A DNA stretch of 64,000 nt from JACVRW01 sp963728155 (GTDB lineage: Bacteria; Actinomycetota; Thermoleophilia; Solirubrobacterales; Thermoleophilaceae). Every line of letters begins with the position of its first letter. The stretch's first letter is position 1. The stretch spans positions 1 through 64,000 of the forward strand of contig CAVSJF010000024.1 of the NCBI GenBank assembly GCA_963728155.1. The letters run 5' to 3'. Positions 16,689-26,652 of the stretch are shown one piece after another. The notes beneath the pieces were generated by a model. The model was given only the letters and a program-made list of their open reading frames with translations. It did no database searches and had not been told where the DNA came from. Position numbers and translations under genes: made by a program.

Positions 16689-18207
16689 ATGGCCCTCCAC
16701 TTGTGGCTGGGCTCCAGCAGCGAGTCGGCCTCCTCCGGACCACCTGAGCCGGCTGGGTAGGTGGCCAGCGGCACCTCGTCGTCGGCCCAGGCCTCGATCA
16801 CCGGATCGATGACGCGCCACTGCCCCTCGACCTCGTCGTCGCGCGTGAAGAGCGTGGCCTCGCCGCGCATGGCGTCCATGATCAGCCGCTCGTAGGCCTC
16901 CGGAGACTGCGACAGGAATGCGGTGCCGTAGAGGAACTCCATGTTCACCGGGCGAATGCGCATGCGCGCCCCCGGGATCTTGGCCCCGAGCGAAAGCGAC
17001 ACGCCCTCGTTGGGCTGCATGGTCATCACCAGCTGGTTGGGCTGCACGCCCACCGAGCCCGCAGCCTCGAAGGCGAGGTGGGGCACCGGCTTGAGAGTCA
17101 CCGCGATCTCCGTGACCTTGCGTGCCAGACGCTTGCCGGTGCGCAGGTAGATCGGAACCCCGGCCCAGCGCCAGTTGTCCACCTCCAGGCGCAGCGCGGC
17201 AAACGTCTCGGTGTGCGAGTCGTCGGGCACGCCCTCCTCCTCGAGGTAGCCGGGCACCTCCTTGCCTTCCGCCATGCCCGCGGTGTATTGCGCACGGACG
17301 GTGCAGTTCGCCTCCGGCGCCTTGATCGCGTGCAGCACCTTGACCTTCTCGTCGCGCACGTCGTCGGCCGAGAACGTGACCGGCGGCTCCATGCAGAGCA
17401 GCGTGAGCAGCTGCATCATGTGGTTCTCGACCAGGTCGCGCAGCGCGCCCGACGTGTCGTAGTACCCGGCCCGGGTGCCGATGCCGAGGTCCTCCGACGC
17501 CGTGATCTGCACGTAGTCGATGAAGTTGCGGTTCCAGATCGGCTCGAACATGCCGTTGGCGAAGCGCAGGGCCAGCATGTTCTGGACGGTTTCCTTGCCC
17601 AGGTAGTGATCGATGCGGTAGACCTGGGTCTCGTCGAGCACCGACAGCACCTGGCGGTTGAGGTCGATCGCCTCGGTCAACCGCGTGCCGAAGGGCTTCT
17701 CGATCACGACTCGCACGTCGGCGTCCCCGTGGTGGTTGAGGCCGTGCTCGCCGAGCTTGGCCACGATCGTCCCGAAGAAGCTCGGTGCGGTGGAGAGGTA
17801 GAACACCCGGTTGAATTCGATGCCGGCGTCGGCGTCGAAGGCCTTCAGCTGCTCCTCGAGACGGTCGTAGACCGAGTCGTCGTCGAAGGTGCCCGGCACG
17901 TAGCGCACGTTCTCGAGCAGCTTGTCGAGCACCTGCTCGTTGGGCTCGCGGCGGGAGTAGCTCCGTGATGCACTCGCGGGCCATGGCCTGGTAGTCCCCG
18001 TGGGGGATGTCCGAGCGCGACACGGCGATCAGGTTGAAGCGCTCGGGCAGAGCTCCCTCGTGAGCGAGGTTGTAGACCGCGGGCAGCAGCTTGCGGTGGG
18101 CCAGGTCACCGGTGCCCCCGAAGATGACCAGTGTCGTGGGGTGGACAGGAAGGCGCTCGAGGCCCTCGGTGAGCGGGTTGGTACTGCTGCTGCTCGGCGG
18201 TGGCCAC
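16685..18207 (-). CDS. zwf: Glucose-6-phosphate 1-dehydrogenase
   Basis: Oxidises glucose 6-phosphate to 6-phosphogluconolactone with NADP(H) formation, the entry step of the oxidative pentose phosphate pathway. Starting at GTG 18207, the first residues (ATAEQQQ) are followed after a frame change near 18185 by TTLVIFGGTGDLAHRKLLPA, the nucleotide-binding loop. A second change near 17945 leads to VVIEKPFGTRL, the active-site signature RIDHYLGKETVQNML and the structural NADP-domain sequence ending PSHKWRAI at 16685. The protein is about 507 residues, normal for the family. It begins two bases after gnd stops and its own stop overlaps opcA. The two frame breaks hit universally conserved protein, so I regard them as sequence errors. 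Confidence 0.9.
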
Positions 18208-18209
18208 GG

Positions 18210-19163
18210 TTACTCGGCGTGCGGCTGGGCCTGCGCCGCCGGGTCCGCGGCCTGCACCGCGTGGCCGCCGAACTGGTTGCGCAGCGCCGCGTCGACCTTG
18301 GCCGCGAACTCGCCCCGTCCGCGCGAGGAGTAGCGCTCGTAGAGCGCCTGGGCGATCACCGGGGTGGGCACCCTGGACTCGATCCCCTCCTCCACCGTCC
18401 AGCGGCCCTCGCCCGAGTCCTCCACGAACGGGGCGATGGCCGCCAGCTCGTTGCCCTCCTGCTCGAAGGCGCGGGCCGCGAGCTCACAGAGCCAGGAGCG
18501 CACTACCGAGCCCTGCATCCACAGGTGAGAGATCTTCGCGTTGTCGAGCTCGTACTCGCAGGCGTTGAACAGCGCGAAGCCCTCGGCGTAGGCCTGCATC
18601 ATCCCGTACTCCACGCCGTTGTGGACCATCTTCACGTAGTGCCCGGCCCCCGTGGGCCCGAAGTGACCCCAGCCCGGACCGTGCTCCTCGGTGTGCGGCG
18701 GGGCGAGCACGTCGAGGATGGGCGTGAGGCGCTCGACGGCGTCGTCGGGCCCGCCGACCATCATGCAGTAGCCCACCTCGAGACCCCACACGCCGCCGCT
18801 CACTCCCGCGTCGACGTAATTGATCCCCTTGGGGCCGAGCGCCTCCTGGCGGAGCTTGTCGTCGGTCCACTTGGAGTTGCCGCCGTCGATGATGGTGTCG
18901 CCCTCCGAGAGGAGGTCGCCCAGCGCATCGACGGTCTTCTGAGTGGGGTCGCCGGCGGGCACCATGATCCAGACCGAGCGGGGCGCCTCCAACTTCGACA
19001 CGAGGTCCTCGAGCGACGAGGCCCCGGCGGCGCCGAAGCCCTCGACCTCGGTGACCGCGTCCTCGCTGAAGTCGAACACCACGCATTCGTGCTCGGAGTC
19101 GCGATGGATGCGGTGCACCATGTTGGCGCCCATCTTGCCCAGACCGATGAAGCCCAGTTGCAT
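18210..19163 (-). CDS. gnd: 6-phosphogluconate dehydrogenase, decarboxylating (short GndA type)
   Basis: Converts 6-phosphogluconate to ribulose 5-phosphate, CO2 and NAD(P)H. The 317-residue protein begins MQLGFIGLGKMGANMVHRIH (Rossmann GxGxxG), with DGGNSKWTDD for substrate binding and GAGHYVKMVHNGVEYGMMQ holding the catalytic lysine region. The length of about 300 residues fits the short, often NAD-preferring subfamily rather than the 470-residue Gnd. ATG 19163 shares one base with the tal-pgi stop (TGATG). The last 15 residues are an Ala/Gln/Pro-rich tail. Confidence 0.92.
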   Translation of the reverse strand: MQLGFIGLGKMGANMVHRIHRDSEHECVVFDFSEDAVTEVEGFGAAGASSLEDLVSKLEAPRSVWIMVPAGDPTQKTVDALGDLLSEGDTIIDGGNSKWTDDKLRQEALGPKGINYVDAGVSGGVWGLEVGYCMMVGGPDDAVERLTPILDVLAPPHTEEHGPGWGHFGPTGAGHYVKMVHNGVEYGMMQAYAEGFALFNACEYELDNAKISHLWMQGSVVRSWLCELAARAFEQEGNELAAIAPFVEDSGEGRWTVEEGIESRVPTPVIAQALYERYSSRGRGEFAAKVDAALRNQFGGHAVQAADPAAQAQPHAE

Positions 19164-21850
19164 CAGAGGATCCTCTCTATCGCTTGCGCCGGCTCGCCCT
19201 CGAGCTCGACCCGCACCACCGTCAACCCATGCTCGCGCAGCGTCTGGGCGTCGCCCAGGGCCTGCGCCAGCTTGAGGTGCTCGAAGCCGTAGCCCGCGTC
19301 CGGGATCTCGACGTCCTCACCGGCGCGGTGGTAGAGCTGCACGAACACGCCGTTGGGCGGGCCGCCCTTGTGGTACTGCCCCGTGGAGTGCAGGTAACGG
19401 GGGCCGTAGCCAAACGTGGTGGTGCACTTGGTCTTCTCGCGGATCCTGGTGCGCAGGCCCGCCATCGCCGCGTCTACCTCGTCCGACGGCGCCATGAAGC
19501 CCGTGAGGGCCACGTACTGCGGCGGCGAGGCCTCCAGCGCCTCGCGGAAATCGCCGGCCTCGAGCTCGGGCATCCCCTCGGAGAGGATCCGGTTGGTGGC
19601 GTCCTTGGCCTCCTGCACGTTGGGCTGGTCGAACGGGTTGATGTCGAGCACCCACCCCGCCACCGCCACCGCGAACTCGGCAAAGAAGAACACCCGGCCG
19701 AGGTCCTCGGGCCCCTTCGCGGCCAGCGTGATCGTGGGGTGGCCGGCCCGCGCGAGCGCCTCCACCCTCTCCGCGTGCTCCTCGTCGGGGTTCTCGTCGT
19801 CGCGGAGATGGATGAACACGCGGTCGTCGCCGTAGTCCTCGGGCGCGCCCAGCGGCTCGTCGGCCACGGGCAGGATCCCGCGGCCCTGCTTGCCGGTGGA
19901 CTCGGCGATCAGCTGCTCGACCCACAGGCCGAAGGAGCCGATCGCCCCGTCGACCACGAAGGTGGCCTTGTCGTGTCCCTGGCGGGCCAGCGACCCGATG
20001 GCGAGACCCAGCCACAGGCCGGAGTTGGCCTCCACCGCGTGCGCGCTCTGGCAGTGCTGCTCGGCCACCTGGGCGCCGTGCAGAAGCGCCCTGATGTCGA
20101 CCCCCGCAAGCACGGCCGGCACCATCCCGAAGTGCGAGAGCACCGAGTAGCGCCCGCCGATGTTGGGGTCGTTCTCGAAGACCTTGCGAAAGCCGCGGCT
20201 CTGCGCCTCCTCGACCAGCGGGCTGCCCGGGTCGGTGACGGCCACGAAGCGGCTGCCGTCGCCCCCGCAGAGCTCGTAGAAGTGGCGCATGTGCGACAGC
20301 GTCTCCACCGTGCCGCCCGACTTCGAGGACACGATGAACAGCGTCTTGTCGAGATCGACGGCCTGCTCGACCGCGGCGATCTCGTCGGCGTCGGTCGAGT
20401 CCAGCACGTGCAGTGTCATGCCGCCTGAGTCGCCGAACGAGCGGCGGATCACCTCGGGGCCGAGGCTCGACCCTCCCATGCCGAGCAGTACCGCGTACTC
20501 GAGCCCGTCGGAGCGACACTCGGCGGCGAAGGCCTCGAGGCCGTCGGCCTGGTCGAGCAGAGCGTCGGAGATGGTCAGCCAGCCCAGGCGATTGGCGATC
20601 TCCGGAGTGCCCTCGGGCGCCCACAGCGTGGCGTCCTTGCGCCAGATGCGCTTGACCACCTCTTCCTTCTGCGCGCGCTCGACCTGCTCGATGATGCCCG
20701 GCTCGAGCTCGTCGGGAATCGAGGAGGCGATGGTGGCCGGCCGCTTGGTGACCGCGGCCTCGCGGGCCGACTCGACGCCGCGGATCAGCTCGTCGAAGGG
20801 CTCGATGAACTTCTCGATTCCCTCCCGCAGCAGCGTGTCGGTCACGTCGCCCATGTCGATGCCCGCGTCGGCCAGCTCCTTCAGCTCCTCGGTCGGGTCC
20901 TCGTCGGCCGTGGCGCCGTGGAACTCGGACTGCTCGGCCGCGGCATTGAGGGTGGCCATCGGCATGGTGTTGACCGTGTGGGGCGCCACTAGGCCGTCGA
21001 CGTACAGCGTGTCCGGGTACTTGGGGTCCTTGACCCCGGTCGACGCCCACAGCGGGCGCTGAACCGGGCAGCCCGCCTCGCGCAGCCGCGCGAATCGCTC
21101 GCCCTCGAAGATCTGCTTGAAGTGCATGTACGCCTCGCGGGCGTTGGCCAGGCCGGCCTTGCCCTGGAGGTCGGCGCGGTCCAGCTTCTCCAGGCGCTTG
21201 TCCACCTCGGTGTCCACGCGTGAGACGAAGAAGCTGGCCACCGAATGGACGTCCATCGACTTGCCCTCGTCGAGGCGGCGCTCCATCCCGCGGATGTAGC
21301 GCTCGGTCACGGCGTCGTAGGACTCGACCTTGAAGAGCAGCGTCACGTTGACGTTGATGCCCTCGTAGATGGCCTCCTCGATCGCCGGCAGGCCCTCCTC
21401 GGTGCCCGGGATCTTGATCATCAGGTTGGGACGGTCGACGCGGCTCCAGTAGTCGCGCGCCTGCTCGAGCGACCCCTCGGTGTCGTGCGCCTTGGAGGGC
21501 TCGACCTCGAAGGAGACGAAGCCGTCGGCCCCGTCGGCCTCATCCCACACGGCACGCAGCACGTCGGCCGCCAGCTGGACGTCCTTGATGGCGAGGCGCT
21601 CGAAGATCTCCGGCGCGGTGAGATCCTCGGCCGAGAGCTCGCGCAGATCGTCGTCGTAGTCGTCGGACCCCAGGATCGCCTTCTCGAAGATCGCCGGGTT
21701 GGACGTGACCCCGCGCAGGGAGTACTCGTCCACGAGCCGCTGCAGCTCGCCCTCGGTGATGAGCGTGCGCCGGATCTGGTCGAGCCAGACACTCACGCCC
21801 GCCTCGGTCAGCGCCGCCAAGCGCTCGTTGACCTGTGCTCCGATGCTCAT
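19163..21850 (-). CDS. tal-pgi: Bifunctional transaldolase / glucose-6-phosphate isomerase
   Basis: A single intact frame of 895 residues. Residues 1-370 are transaldolase (SLRGVTSNPAIFEKAI, NLMIKIPGTEEGLPA with the Schiff-base lysine, NVNVTLLFKVESYDAV). Residues 385-895 are phosphoglucose isomerase (YAVLLGMGGSSLGPEVIRRS, VSSKSGGTVETLSHM, and a C-terminal FGYGPRYLHSTGQYHKGGP). Such fusions are known in some actinobacteria and cyanobacteria. It links the non-oxidative pentose phosphate pathway with glycolysis. ATG 21850 is preceded by AAGGAG, which overlaps the tkt stop codon nine bases upstream. Being intact at this length shows the frame breaks in neighbours are local. Confidence 0.95.
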   Translation of the reverse strand: MSIGAQVNERLAALTEAGVSVWLDQIRRTLITEGELQRLVDEYSLRGVTSNPAIFEKAILGSDDYDDDLRELSAEDLTAPEIFERLAIKDVQLAADVLRAVWDEADGADGFVSFEVEPSKAHDTEGSLEQARDYWSRVDRPNLMIKIPGTEEGLPAIEEAIYEGINVNVTLLFKVESYDAVTERYIRGMERRLDEGKSMDVHSVASFFVSRVDTEVDKRLEKLDRADLQGKAGLANAREAYMHFKQIFEGERFARLREAGCPVQRPLWASTGVKDPKYPDTLYVDGLVAPHTVNTMPMATLNAAAEQSEFHGATADEDPTEELKELADAGIDMGDVTDTLLREGIEKFIEPFDELIRGVESAREAAVTKRPATIASSIPDELEPGIIEQVERAQKEEVVKRIWRKDATLWAPEGTPEIANRLGWLTISDALLDQADGLEAFAAECRSDGLEYAVLLGMGGSSLGPEVIRRSFGDSGGMTLHVLDSTDADEIAAVEQAVDLDKTLFIVSSKSGGTVETLSHMRHFYELCGGDGSRFVAVTDPGSPLVEEAQSRGFRKVFENDPNIGGRYSVLSHFGMVPAVLAGVDIRALLHGAQVAEQHCQSAHAVEANSGLWLGLAIGSLARQGHDKATFVVDGAIGSFGLWVEQLIAESTGKQGRGILPVADEPLGAPEDYGDDRVFIHLRDDENPDEEHAERVEALARAGHPTITLAAKGPEDLGRVFFFAEFAVAVAGWVLDINPFDQPNVQEAKDATNRILSEGMPELEAGDFREALEASPPQYVALTGFMAPSDEVDAAMAGLRTRIREKTKCTTTFGYGPRYLHSTGQYHKGGPPNGVFVQLYHRAGEDVEIPDAGYGFEHLKLAQALGDAQTLREHGLTVVRVELEGEPAQAIERIL

Positions 21851-21859
21851 CTCGTCTCC

Positions 21860-23883
21860 TTAGCGCCGCGCCGCGGCGGCTTGCTCGGTCACCGAGCGCC
21901 CCGCCTCGGCGATCTTCTCGGCCGTGATGCCAAAGTGCTCGTACACGTCCTTATAGGGCCCGGACTCGCCGAAGGTCTCCATGCCGATGAAGGTCCCGTC
22001 GGAACCCACCCAGCGATACCAGCCCATCGGGCTGGCGGCCTCGACGGCCACCCGGGCCCGGCACGAGGGCGGTAGCACCTCGTCCCGGTAGGCCTCGTCG
22101 GCGTGCTCGAAGGTGTCCATGCAGGGCATCGACACCACACGCACGGCCATGTCGTCCTCGAGCAGGTCCGCCGCCTCCATCGCCAGCGATACCTCGGAGC
22201 CGGTGGCGATCAGGATCAGGTCGGGCTCGCCGCCGTTCGCCGGAGTCGCGCAGGACGTAGGCCCCGCGCTCGATCGCGTCGTCGGGCACGCGGTCGGGGT
22301 CGAGGATCGGCAGGTCCTGGCGCGACAGCGCGAACGCGGTGGGCGCGTCGGTCTGGCGCAGGGCGAAGCGCCAGCCCAGCACGGTCTCGTTGGCGTCGGC
22401 GGGGCGGATCACGTTCAGGCGCGGCGTGGCGCGCAGGCCGGCCAGCTGCTCGATCGGCTGGTGGGTCGGGCCGTCCTCGCCGAGGCCGATCGAGTCGTGG
22501 GTGTAGACCCAGATCGAGGGCAGCTTCTGCAGCGCCGAGAGCCGGATGGCGCCCTTCATGTAGTCGGAGAAGATCAGGAACGTGCTGCCGTAGCCGCGGA
22601 AGCCGTGCAGCGTGAGGCCGTTGACCACGGCGCCCATGCCGTGCTCGCGCACGCCGAAGCGCAGGTTGCGGCCTTCGAACTGGTCGCGCTGAACGTCGCC
22701 GGCGTCGTCGATGTCGGTGTTGGTCGAGCTGGCCAGGTCGGCCGCGCCCCCCACCAGGTGCGGCACTTTGTGCGGCCGCCCACTGGACCGCCGCCCCGGA
22801 GGCCTTGCGAGTGGCCATCTTGTCGCCCGCCTCGAAGCGGGGCGGGTCGGCGTCGAAGCCCTCGGGCATGCGGCCCTCGACCAGGTCCTCGAAGTCCTTG
22901 GCCAGCTCGGGCTCGGCCTCGCGGTAGGCGGAGAAGGTGCCCTTCCACGCCTCCTCGAGCTCCGCACCGCGCTCACAGCAGGCCCGGAAGTGCTCGAGCG
23001 CGTCATCGGGCACCAGGAACTGGGCGTCGGGGTCCCAGCCGTAGTTCTCCTTGGTCTCGCGGACGTTGTCCTCGCCCAGCGGCGACCCGTGGGCCTTGGA
23101 GGTGTCCTGCAGCGGGCTGCCGATGCCGATGTGCGAGCGCACGATCACCAGCGATGGGCGGTCCTCGACCTCCATGGCCTCGCGCGTGGCCCGCTCGAGG
23201 GTCTCGACCGACAGGTCCTCGCCCACGTCGGTCACGTGCCACTGATAGGCCTCGAAGCGCTTGCCCACGTCCTCGGTCATCACCACGGCGACCTCGCTGG
23301 CCAGCTGGATGTTGTTGGCGTCGTAGAAGGCGATCAGGCTGCCGAGGCCGAGGTGCCCGGCCAGCGAGCAGGCCTCCGAGGCCACGCCCTCCTGGATGTC
23401 GCCGTCGCTGGCGATCGTGAAGGTGTGGTGGTCCACGATCGGGTGCTCACCGCGGTTGAAGCGCGCGGCCAGCATGCGCTCGCCCAGCGCCAGGCCGACC
23501 GACATGGAGATGCCCTGCCCCAGCGGGCCGGTGGTGGCCTCGATCCCCGGCGAGTACTTGCGCTCGGGGTGGCCGGCGGTGGGTGAGCCCACCTGGCGGA
23601 AGTTCTTGATGTCCTCGAGCGTGAGCGGGTAGCCCGTGAGGTAGAGCATCGAGTAGAGCAGCATCGAGGCGTGGCCGGCCGACAGCACGAAGCGGTCGCG
23701 GTCCGCCCAGTCGGGGTTCTGCGGGTTGTGGCGCATGACGCGCGTGTAGAGGACGTAGGCCAGCGGGGCGAGCGCCATGGCCGTTCCCGGGTGGCCGGAG
23801 TTGGCCTTCTGCACCGCGTCCATCGAAAGCGTGCGGATCGTGTTGATGCAGAGCTCGTCGAGCTGAGCGGAACTGGTCGTCAT
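21860..23883 (-). CDS. tkt: Transketolase
   Basis: Thiamine-diphosphate enzyme moving two-carbon units between pentose phosphates. ATG 23883 overlaps the glk stop (ATGA). The N-terminal part is clear (NSGHPGTAMALAPLAYVLYT, SAGHASMLLYSMLYLTG, GPLGQGISMSVGLALGERML, ASDGDIQEGVASEACSLAGH). A frame change near 22775 leads to LVGGAADLASSTNTDI, the pyrimidine-binding EHGMGAVVNGLTLHGF and IEQLAGLRATPRLNVIRPAD. A second change near 22240 leads to the C-terminal domain ending near 21860 (PMGWYRWVGSDGTFIGMETF). Total about 670 residues, as usual. The breaks are likely sequence errors. Confidence 0.92.
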
Positions 23884-24872
23884 ACGCTTCCTTCAGTCGT
23901 CATGGGATGCCCGATGGCAGTATCGCGCAGTGAGGTCGTAACGCCCTTTATCTCCTGCGCGGCCAGGATGCCGGCGCCGATCACGCCGGCGTCCGCGCCA
24001 CTCTCGGCGAGCGCGATCGTCACGCGCCGGTAGAGCGCGGGCAGCGCCCGCGAGCCGGCCTCGCGCTCGGCGCGCTCGAGGAAGAGATGGCTCGCGCGCG
24101 AGAGCCCGCCGCCGATGGTGATGCGGTCGGGCTCGAACACGTTCACGTAGCCGGCGATCGCCACGCCCAGCATGCGAGCGAAGTTGTCGAACACGAGCGT
24201 TGCGTCGGGGTCGCCCTCCTCGGCCGCCCGGACCAGCTCGCGGCCGTTGACCTTTCCGTCCTCGCCGATCGACTCCGAGAGGCGGCTGCCCGGCTTGTCC
24301 TGCGCCAGCTCGGTGGCGTCGCGCTCGAGCGCCTGGCCCGAGCAGTAGGCCTCGACGCAGCCGCGGTTGGGACAGGTCCCGGGACAGGGCGGCCCGTCCG
24401 GGTTGATCGTGAAGTGCCCGAGCTCGGCCCCCAGGCCGTTGGCCCCGCGGAAGGTCAGGCCGCGGGTGACCACGCCGCCGCCCACGCCGGTGCCCAGCGT
24501 GAGCATCACGAGGTCGTTCTCGCCCATGATGTGGGCCTCGGCCAGCGCGGCGCAGTTGGCGTCGTTGTCGACGAACACGGGCACTCCGAAGCGGGTGCCC
24601 AGCTCCTCGCGCAGCGGAACACCGGTCAGCGGAATGTTCACACTTGTCTCGACCGTGCCCGTGCCGTAGTCGATCTGCGAGGGCACGCCCACGCCGATCG
24701 CCTCGGGCTCGCCGGTCTGCTCGACCGCGCGCCGCACCGTGGCCTCGAGGCCGTCGAGCAGCGCGTCCGTCGACTCGAGCATGGTCGGGTGCTCGACCGC
24801 GTGAACGGTGCGCACGCCGGTCACGCCCGCGACGGCGATCTTCGTCCCACCCACGTCGACACCCAAGACCAC
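23880..24872 (-). CDS. glk: ROK-family glucokinase
   Basis: Phosphorylates glucose to glucose 6-phosphate. 330 residues: GVDVGGTKIAVAGV (ATP phosphate loop), FVDNDANCAALAEAH with the catalytic Asp region, LTLGTGVGGGVVTRG, then ELGHFTINPDGPPCPG and CPNRGCVEAYCSG, the ROK zinc motif. GTG 24872 is the start; an alternative ATG at 24879 is out of frame with the domain. It is followed with a four-base overlap by tkt. Placement at the head of the pentose phosphate genes, with Pgi and G6PDH downstream, supports glucose as substrate over other sugars. Confidence 0.88.
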   Translation of the reverse strand: MVLGVDVGGTKIAVAGVTGVRTVHAVEHPTMLESTDALLDGLEATVRRAVEQTGEPEAIGVGVPSQIDYGTGTVETSVNIPLTGVPLREELGTRFGVPVFVDNDANCAALAEAHIMGENDLVMLTLGTGVGGGVVTRGLTFRGANGLGAELGHFTINPDGPPCPGTCPNRGCVEAYCSGQALERDATELAQDKPGSRLSESIGEDGKVNGRELVRAAEEGDPDATLVFDNFARMLGVAIAGYVNVFEPDRITIGGGLSRASHLFLERAEREAGSRALPALYRRVTIALAESGADAGVIGAGILAAQEIKGVTTSLRDTAIGHPMTTEGSV

Positions 24873-24897
24873 AGCGCATTCCTATCCTCGGAGACCC

Positions 24898-25335
24898 TCA
24901 GAAGCAACCACCCGGCCAGGGCACGCCCGCGTAGCGCTCGATCACCGGACCCGCCGGCGCAGGCACCTCGCAGAAGAAGCCGACCTCGATAACCGTACCC
25001 GGGAAGAGCCGCGCGAACGGGTCTTCATCAAAGCGCTGTGCGCTGCGCGCCACCGTGACGGCTCCCGCGCAGAGGCTCGCGTCGACGGCGAAGGTGCTAA
25101 GGCACACCAGCTCGTCGCCGAGCAGGGGGATCCAGTGCTCGAGGGCATCGCGACGGGCCTGCTGCACCTCGGGCTCGTCGAAACGCAGCACCGCGTCCTC
25201 ACCGGGCAGGGCACACACGTGCGCGTAGGCGCGCTCGACCGGCTCGCCCAGCAGGCAGCGCGGGTCGATGCCCAGGCGGCGGCCCTCGGCCCGAGGATCC
25301 GCGCTCAGCCGCCGGCCGTCGAAGGCGACGTTCAC
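24898..25335 (-). CDS. Conserved-looking unknown protein
   Basis: 145 residues, soluble, no signal peptide or membrane helix. It starts MNVAFDGRRLSADPRAEGRR and has acidic, Cys- and Trp-containing C-terminal sequence (PAPAGPVIERYAGVPWPGGCF region). No family is recognised. ATG 25335 overlaps the peroxiredoxin stop by four bases and the gene ends 25 bases before glk, so it belongs to the same transcription unit. Codon use matches its neighbours and the frame is intact. Confidence 0.7.
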   Translation of the reverse strand: MNVAFDGRRLSADPRAEGRRLGIDPRCLLGEPVERAYAHVCALPGEDAVLRFDEPEVQQARRDALEHWIPLLGDELVCLSTFAVDASLCAGAVTVARSAQRFDEDPFARLFPGTVIEVGFFCEVPAPAGPVIERYAGVPWPGGCF

Positions 25336-25835
25336 TGCGCCGGTACCTCCCAGTGCTCGCGGGTTTCCCGGCTGATGGCCCTCATGTCCCGGCGCAGCTC
25401 CTCCATTGTGGCGCGGCCCCAGTACCAGTAGCCGTTGTAGGCCCTGTGGATCGTGAGGTCACCGGAGAGGGTGAAGCCGGCCGGCAGGTAGGGGCGGTGG
25501 GTGGTGTCCGTGGTCTCCAGCAGCCCGAGCCGGGGCAGCCAACGGCGCTCCGCGTCGGAGAGGAAGCTGAAGCGAGCGCCGAGCCCGGCGCGCAACGCGG
25601 ATTGCACCTCGGGCGGGTCGACCGATACCACGGCGATGCGCGTGTAGGCCACCTCGAACTCGTCCTGCAGGCGGACGAGCTCGCGCATGTAGCGCTGCTC
25701 CTTGGGGCACCACCAGCCGCGCGAGGTGATCAAGACGAGCGGGTCGCCGCCCGCGATCTCCATCAGAGTCCGCGGGCGGCCGGTGTGGTCGGGGAGGTCG
25801 AGGTCGGGGAAGCGCCCGCCGGGAAGAAGGTCCAT
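25332..25835 (-). CDS. Peroxiredoxin-like (AhpC/TSA, thioredoxin-fold) protein
   Basis: 168 residues starting at ATG 25835: GGRFPDLDLPDHTGRPRTL is the typical N-terminal strand of AhpC/TSA proteins, followed by LVLITSRGWWCPKEQRYMRE. The peroxidatic position reads SRGWWCPKE, so the cysteine is present although the usual PxxTxxC context is altered. VVSVDPPEVQSAL and LPAGFTLSGDLTIHRAYNGY follow. No resolving CxxC is seen. It may reduce peroxides or act as a redox partner. It overlaps the next gene by ATGA and begins 29 bases after the SRPBCC gene. Confidence 0.75.
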   Translation of the reverse strand: MDLLPGGRFPDLDLPDHTGRPRTLMEIAGGDPLVLITSRGWWCPKEQRYMRELVRLQDEFEVAYTRIAVVSVDPPEVQSALRAGLGARFSFLSDAERRWLPRLGLLETTDTTHRPYLPAGFTLSGDLTIHRAYNGYWYWGRATMEELRRDMRAISRETREHWEVPAQ

Positions 25836-25864
25836 GACCCCCTGTCCCCGCGATGGTCGCGCCG

Positions 25865-26344
25865 TTACACCGCCTTCGCGGCGTAGCGGCCGAGCAGCGT
25901 CGGCCAGCCTCCTTCGCCCGCCACGGCCTTGCGCAGCTCGGGACCCTCCTCCGCGAGGACCTCGAAGCCCCGGTGCTCGAGCGCGACGATCGTGCTCCCT
26001 TCGCTCTCGGCCTCGAAGGTCACTTCGATCTCGGTCGCCCGCGCCGGATCGGGATCGAATTTCCACTTGGGCGACAGGTGCCAGGCGAGCAGGATCCGCA
26101 CGGGCCTCTCGACGATGAGCACTCGCCCCCATTCGCACTCGGAGCCCGACTCGTCGCGCTCGTACCAGCGCCCGCTTTCGCGGGGCTCGATGATCACTTG
26201 GCGGGCCGGGTGCTCGCCGATGTGGTGGCTCTCGAGCGGCCACCACGCGTCGAACCTCTCGACGAAGAGCTCGAAGGCTTGATGCTGGGGCAGCGGCACT
26301 GTCACCGACTGCCGGACGACATCGAGGGTGGACTGGTCGTTCAT
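25865..26344 (-). CDS. SRPBCC / AHSA1-like protein
   Basis: 160 residues, starting at ATG 26344, which overlaps the arsR stop (ATGA). VTVPLPQHQAFELFVERFD and WPLESHHIGEHPARQVIIEP, then WGRVLIVERPVRILLAWHLS and TEIEVTFEAESEGSTIVALEH, are typical of START/Bet v1-like AHSA1 proteins with a hydrophobic ligand cavity. Pairs of ArsR repressor and AHSA1 protein in one operon are common, so the ligand may be sensed or bound in connection with the regulator. The ligand is unknown. Confidence 0.82.
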   Translation of the reverse strand: MNDQSTLDVVRQSVTVPLPQHQAFELFVERFDAWWPLESHHIGEHPARQVIIEPRESGRWYERDESGSECEWGRVLIVERPVRILLAWHLSPKWKFDPDPARATEIEVTFEAESEGSTIVALEHRGFEVLAEEGPELRKAVAGEGGWPTLLGRYAAKAV

Positions 26345-26652
26345 GTTGCTCCCTCCCGCTCGGCCGCGAGCTTGAACGCGGCGAGCGCATCGGCCCAGAA
26401 CGCATCGAGGTAGCTCCGCATGGCCTCCACGCCGCCGAGCTCGACCGCGTAGAGGCGGCGGGCCCCGTCGCGGCGGTCGCTCACGAGACCGGCGTCCTTG
26501 AGCACGCGGAGGTGCTGGGACACCGCGGGGCGGCTTACCGGCAGCTCTTGTGCCAGCTCCCCCACGGCCATCGGGCCGCGGGCCAGGCGCTCGAAGATCG
26601 TCCTTCTGGTGGGATCGGAGAGGGCCTGAAATCCGTTCTGGTAAGTAGACAC
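26341..26652 (-). CDS. ArsR-family transcriptional regulator
   Basis: 103 residues with a winged helix: FQALSDPTRRTIFERLARGP, then VGELAQELPVSRPAVSQHLR, the recognition helix, and LKDAGLVSDRRDGARRLYAV. No metal-binding Cys motif is seen, so this is the metal-independent group that often precedes AHSA1 genes. GTG 26652 lies inside a 17-base palindrome (26649-26665), suggesting autorepression. It heads the minus-strand run that leads to glk and the pentose phosphate genes. Confidence 0.88.
   Translation of the reverse strand: MSTYQNGFQALSDPTRRTIFERLARGPMAVGELAQELPVSRPAVSQHLRVLKDAGLVSDRRDGARRLYAVELGGVEAMRSYLDAFWADALAAFKLAAEREGAT

Noticed and set aside
15618..18023. An 801-codon minus-strand frame covering zwf and opcA
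   Set aside because: Across 16690-17940 it is a shadow of zwf in another frame; only the opcA part and a short zwf N-terminal stretch match protein families.
21860..23883. Programmed ribosomal frameshifting in transketolase
   Set aside because: No slippery heptamer at the breaks, and similar breaks affect many unrelated genes; sequence error is simpler.
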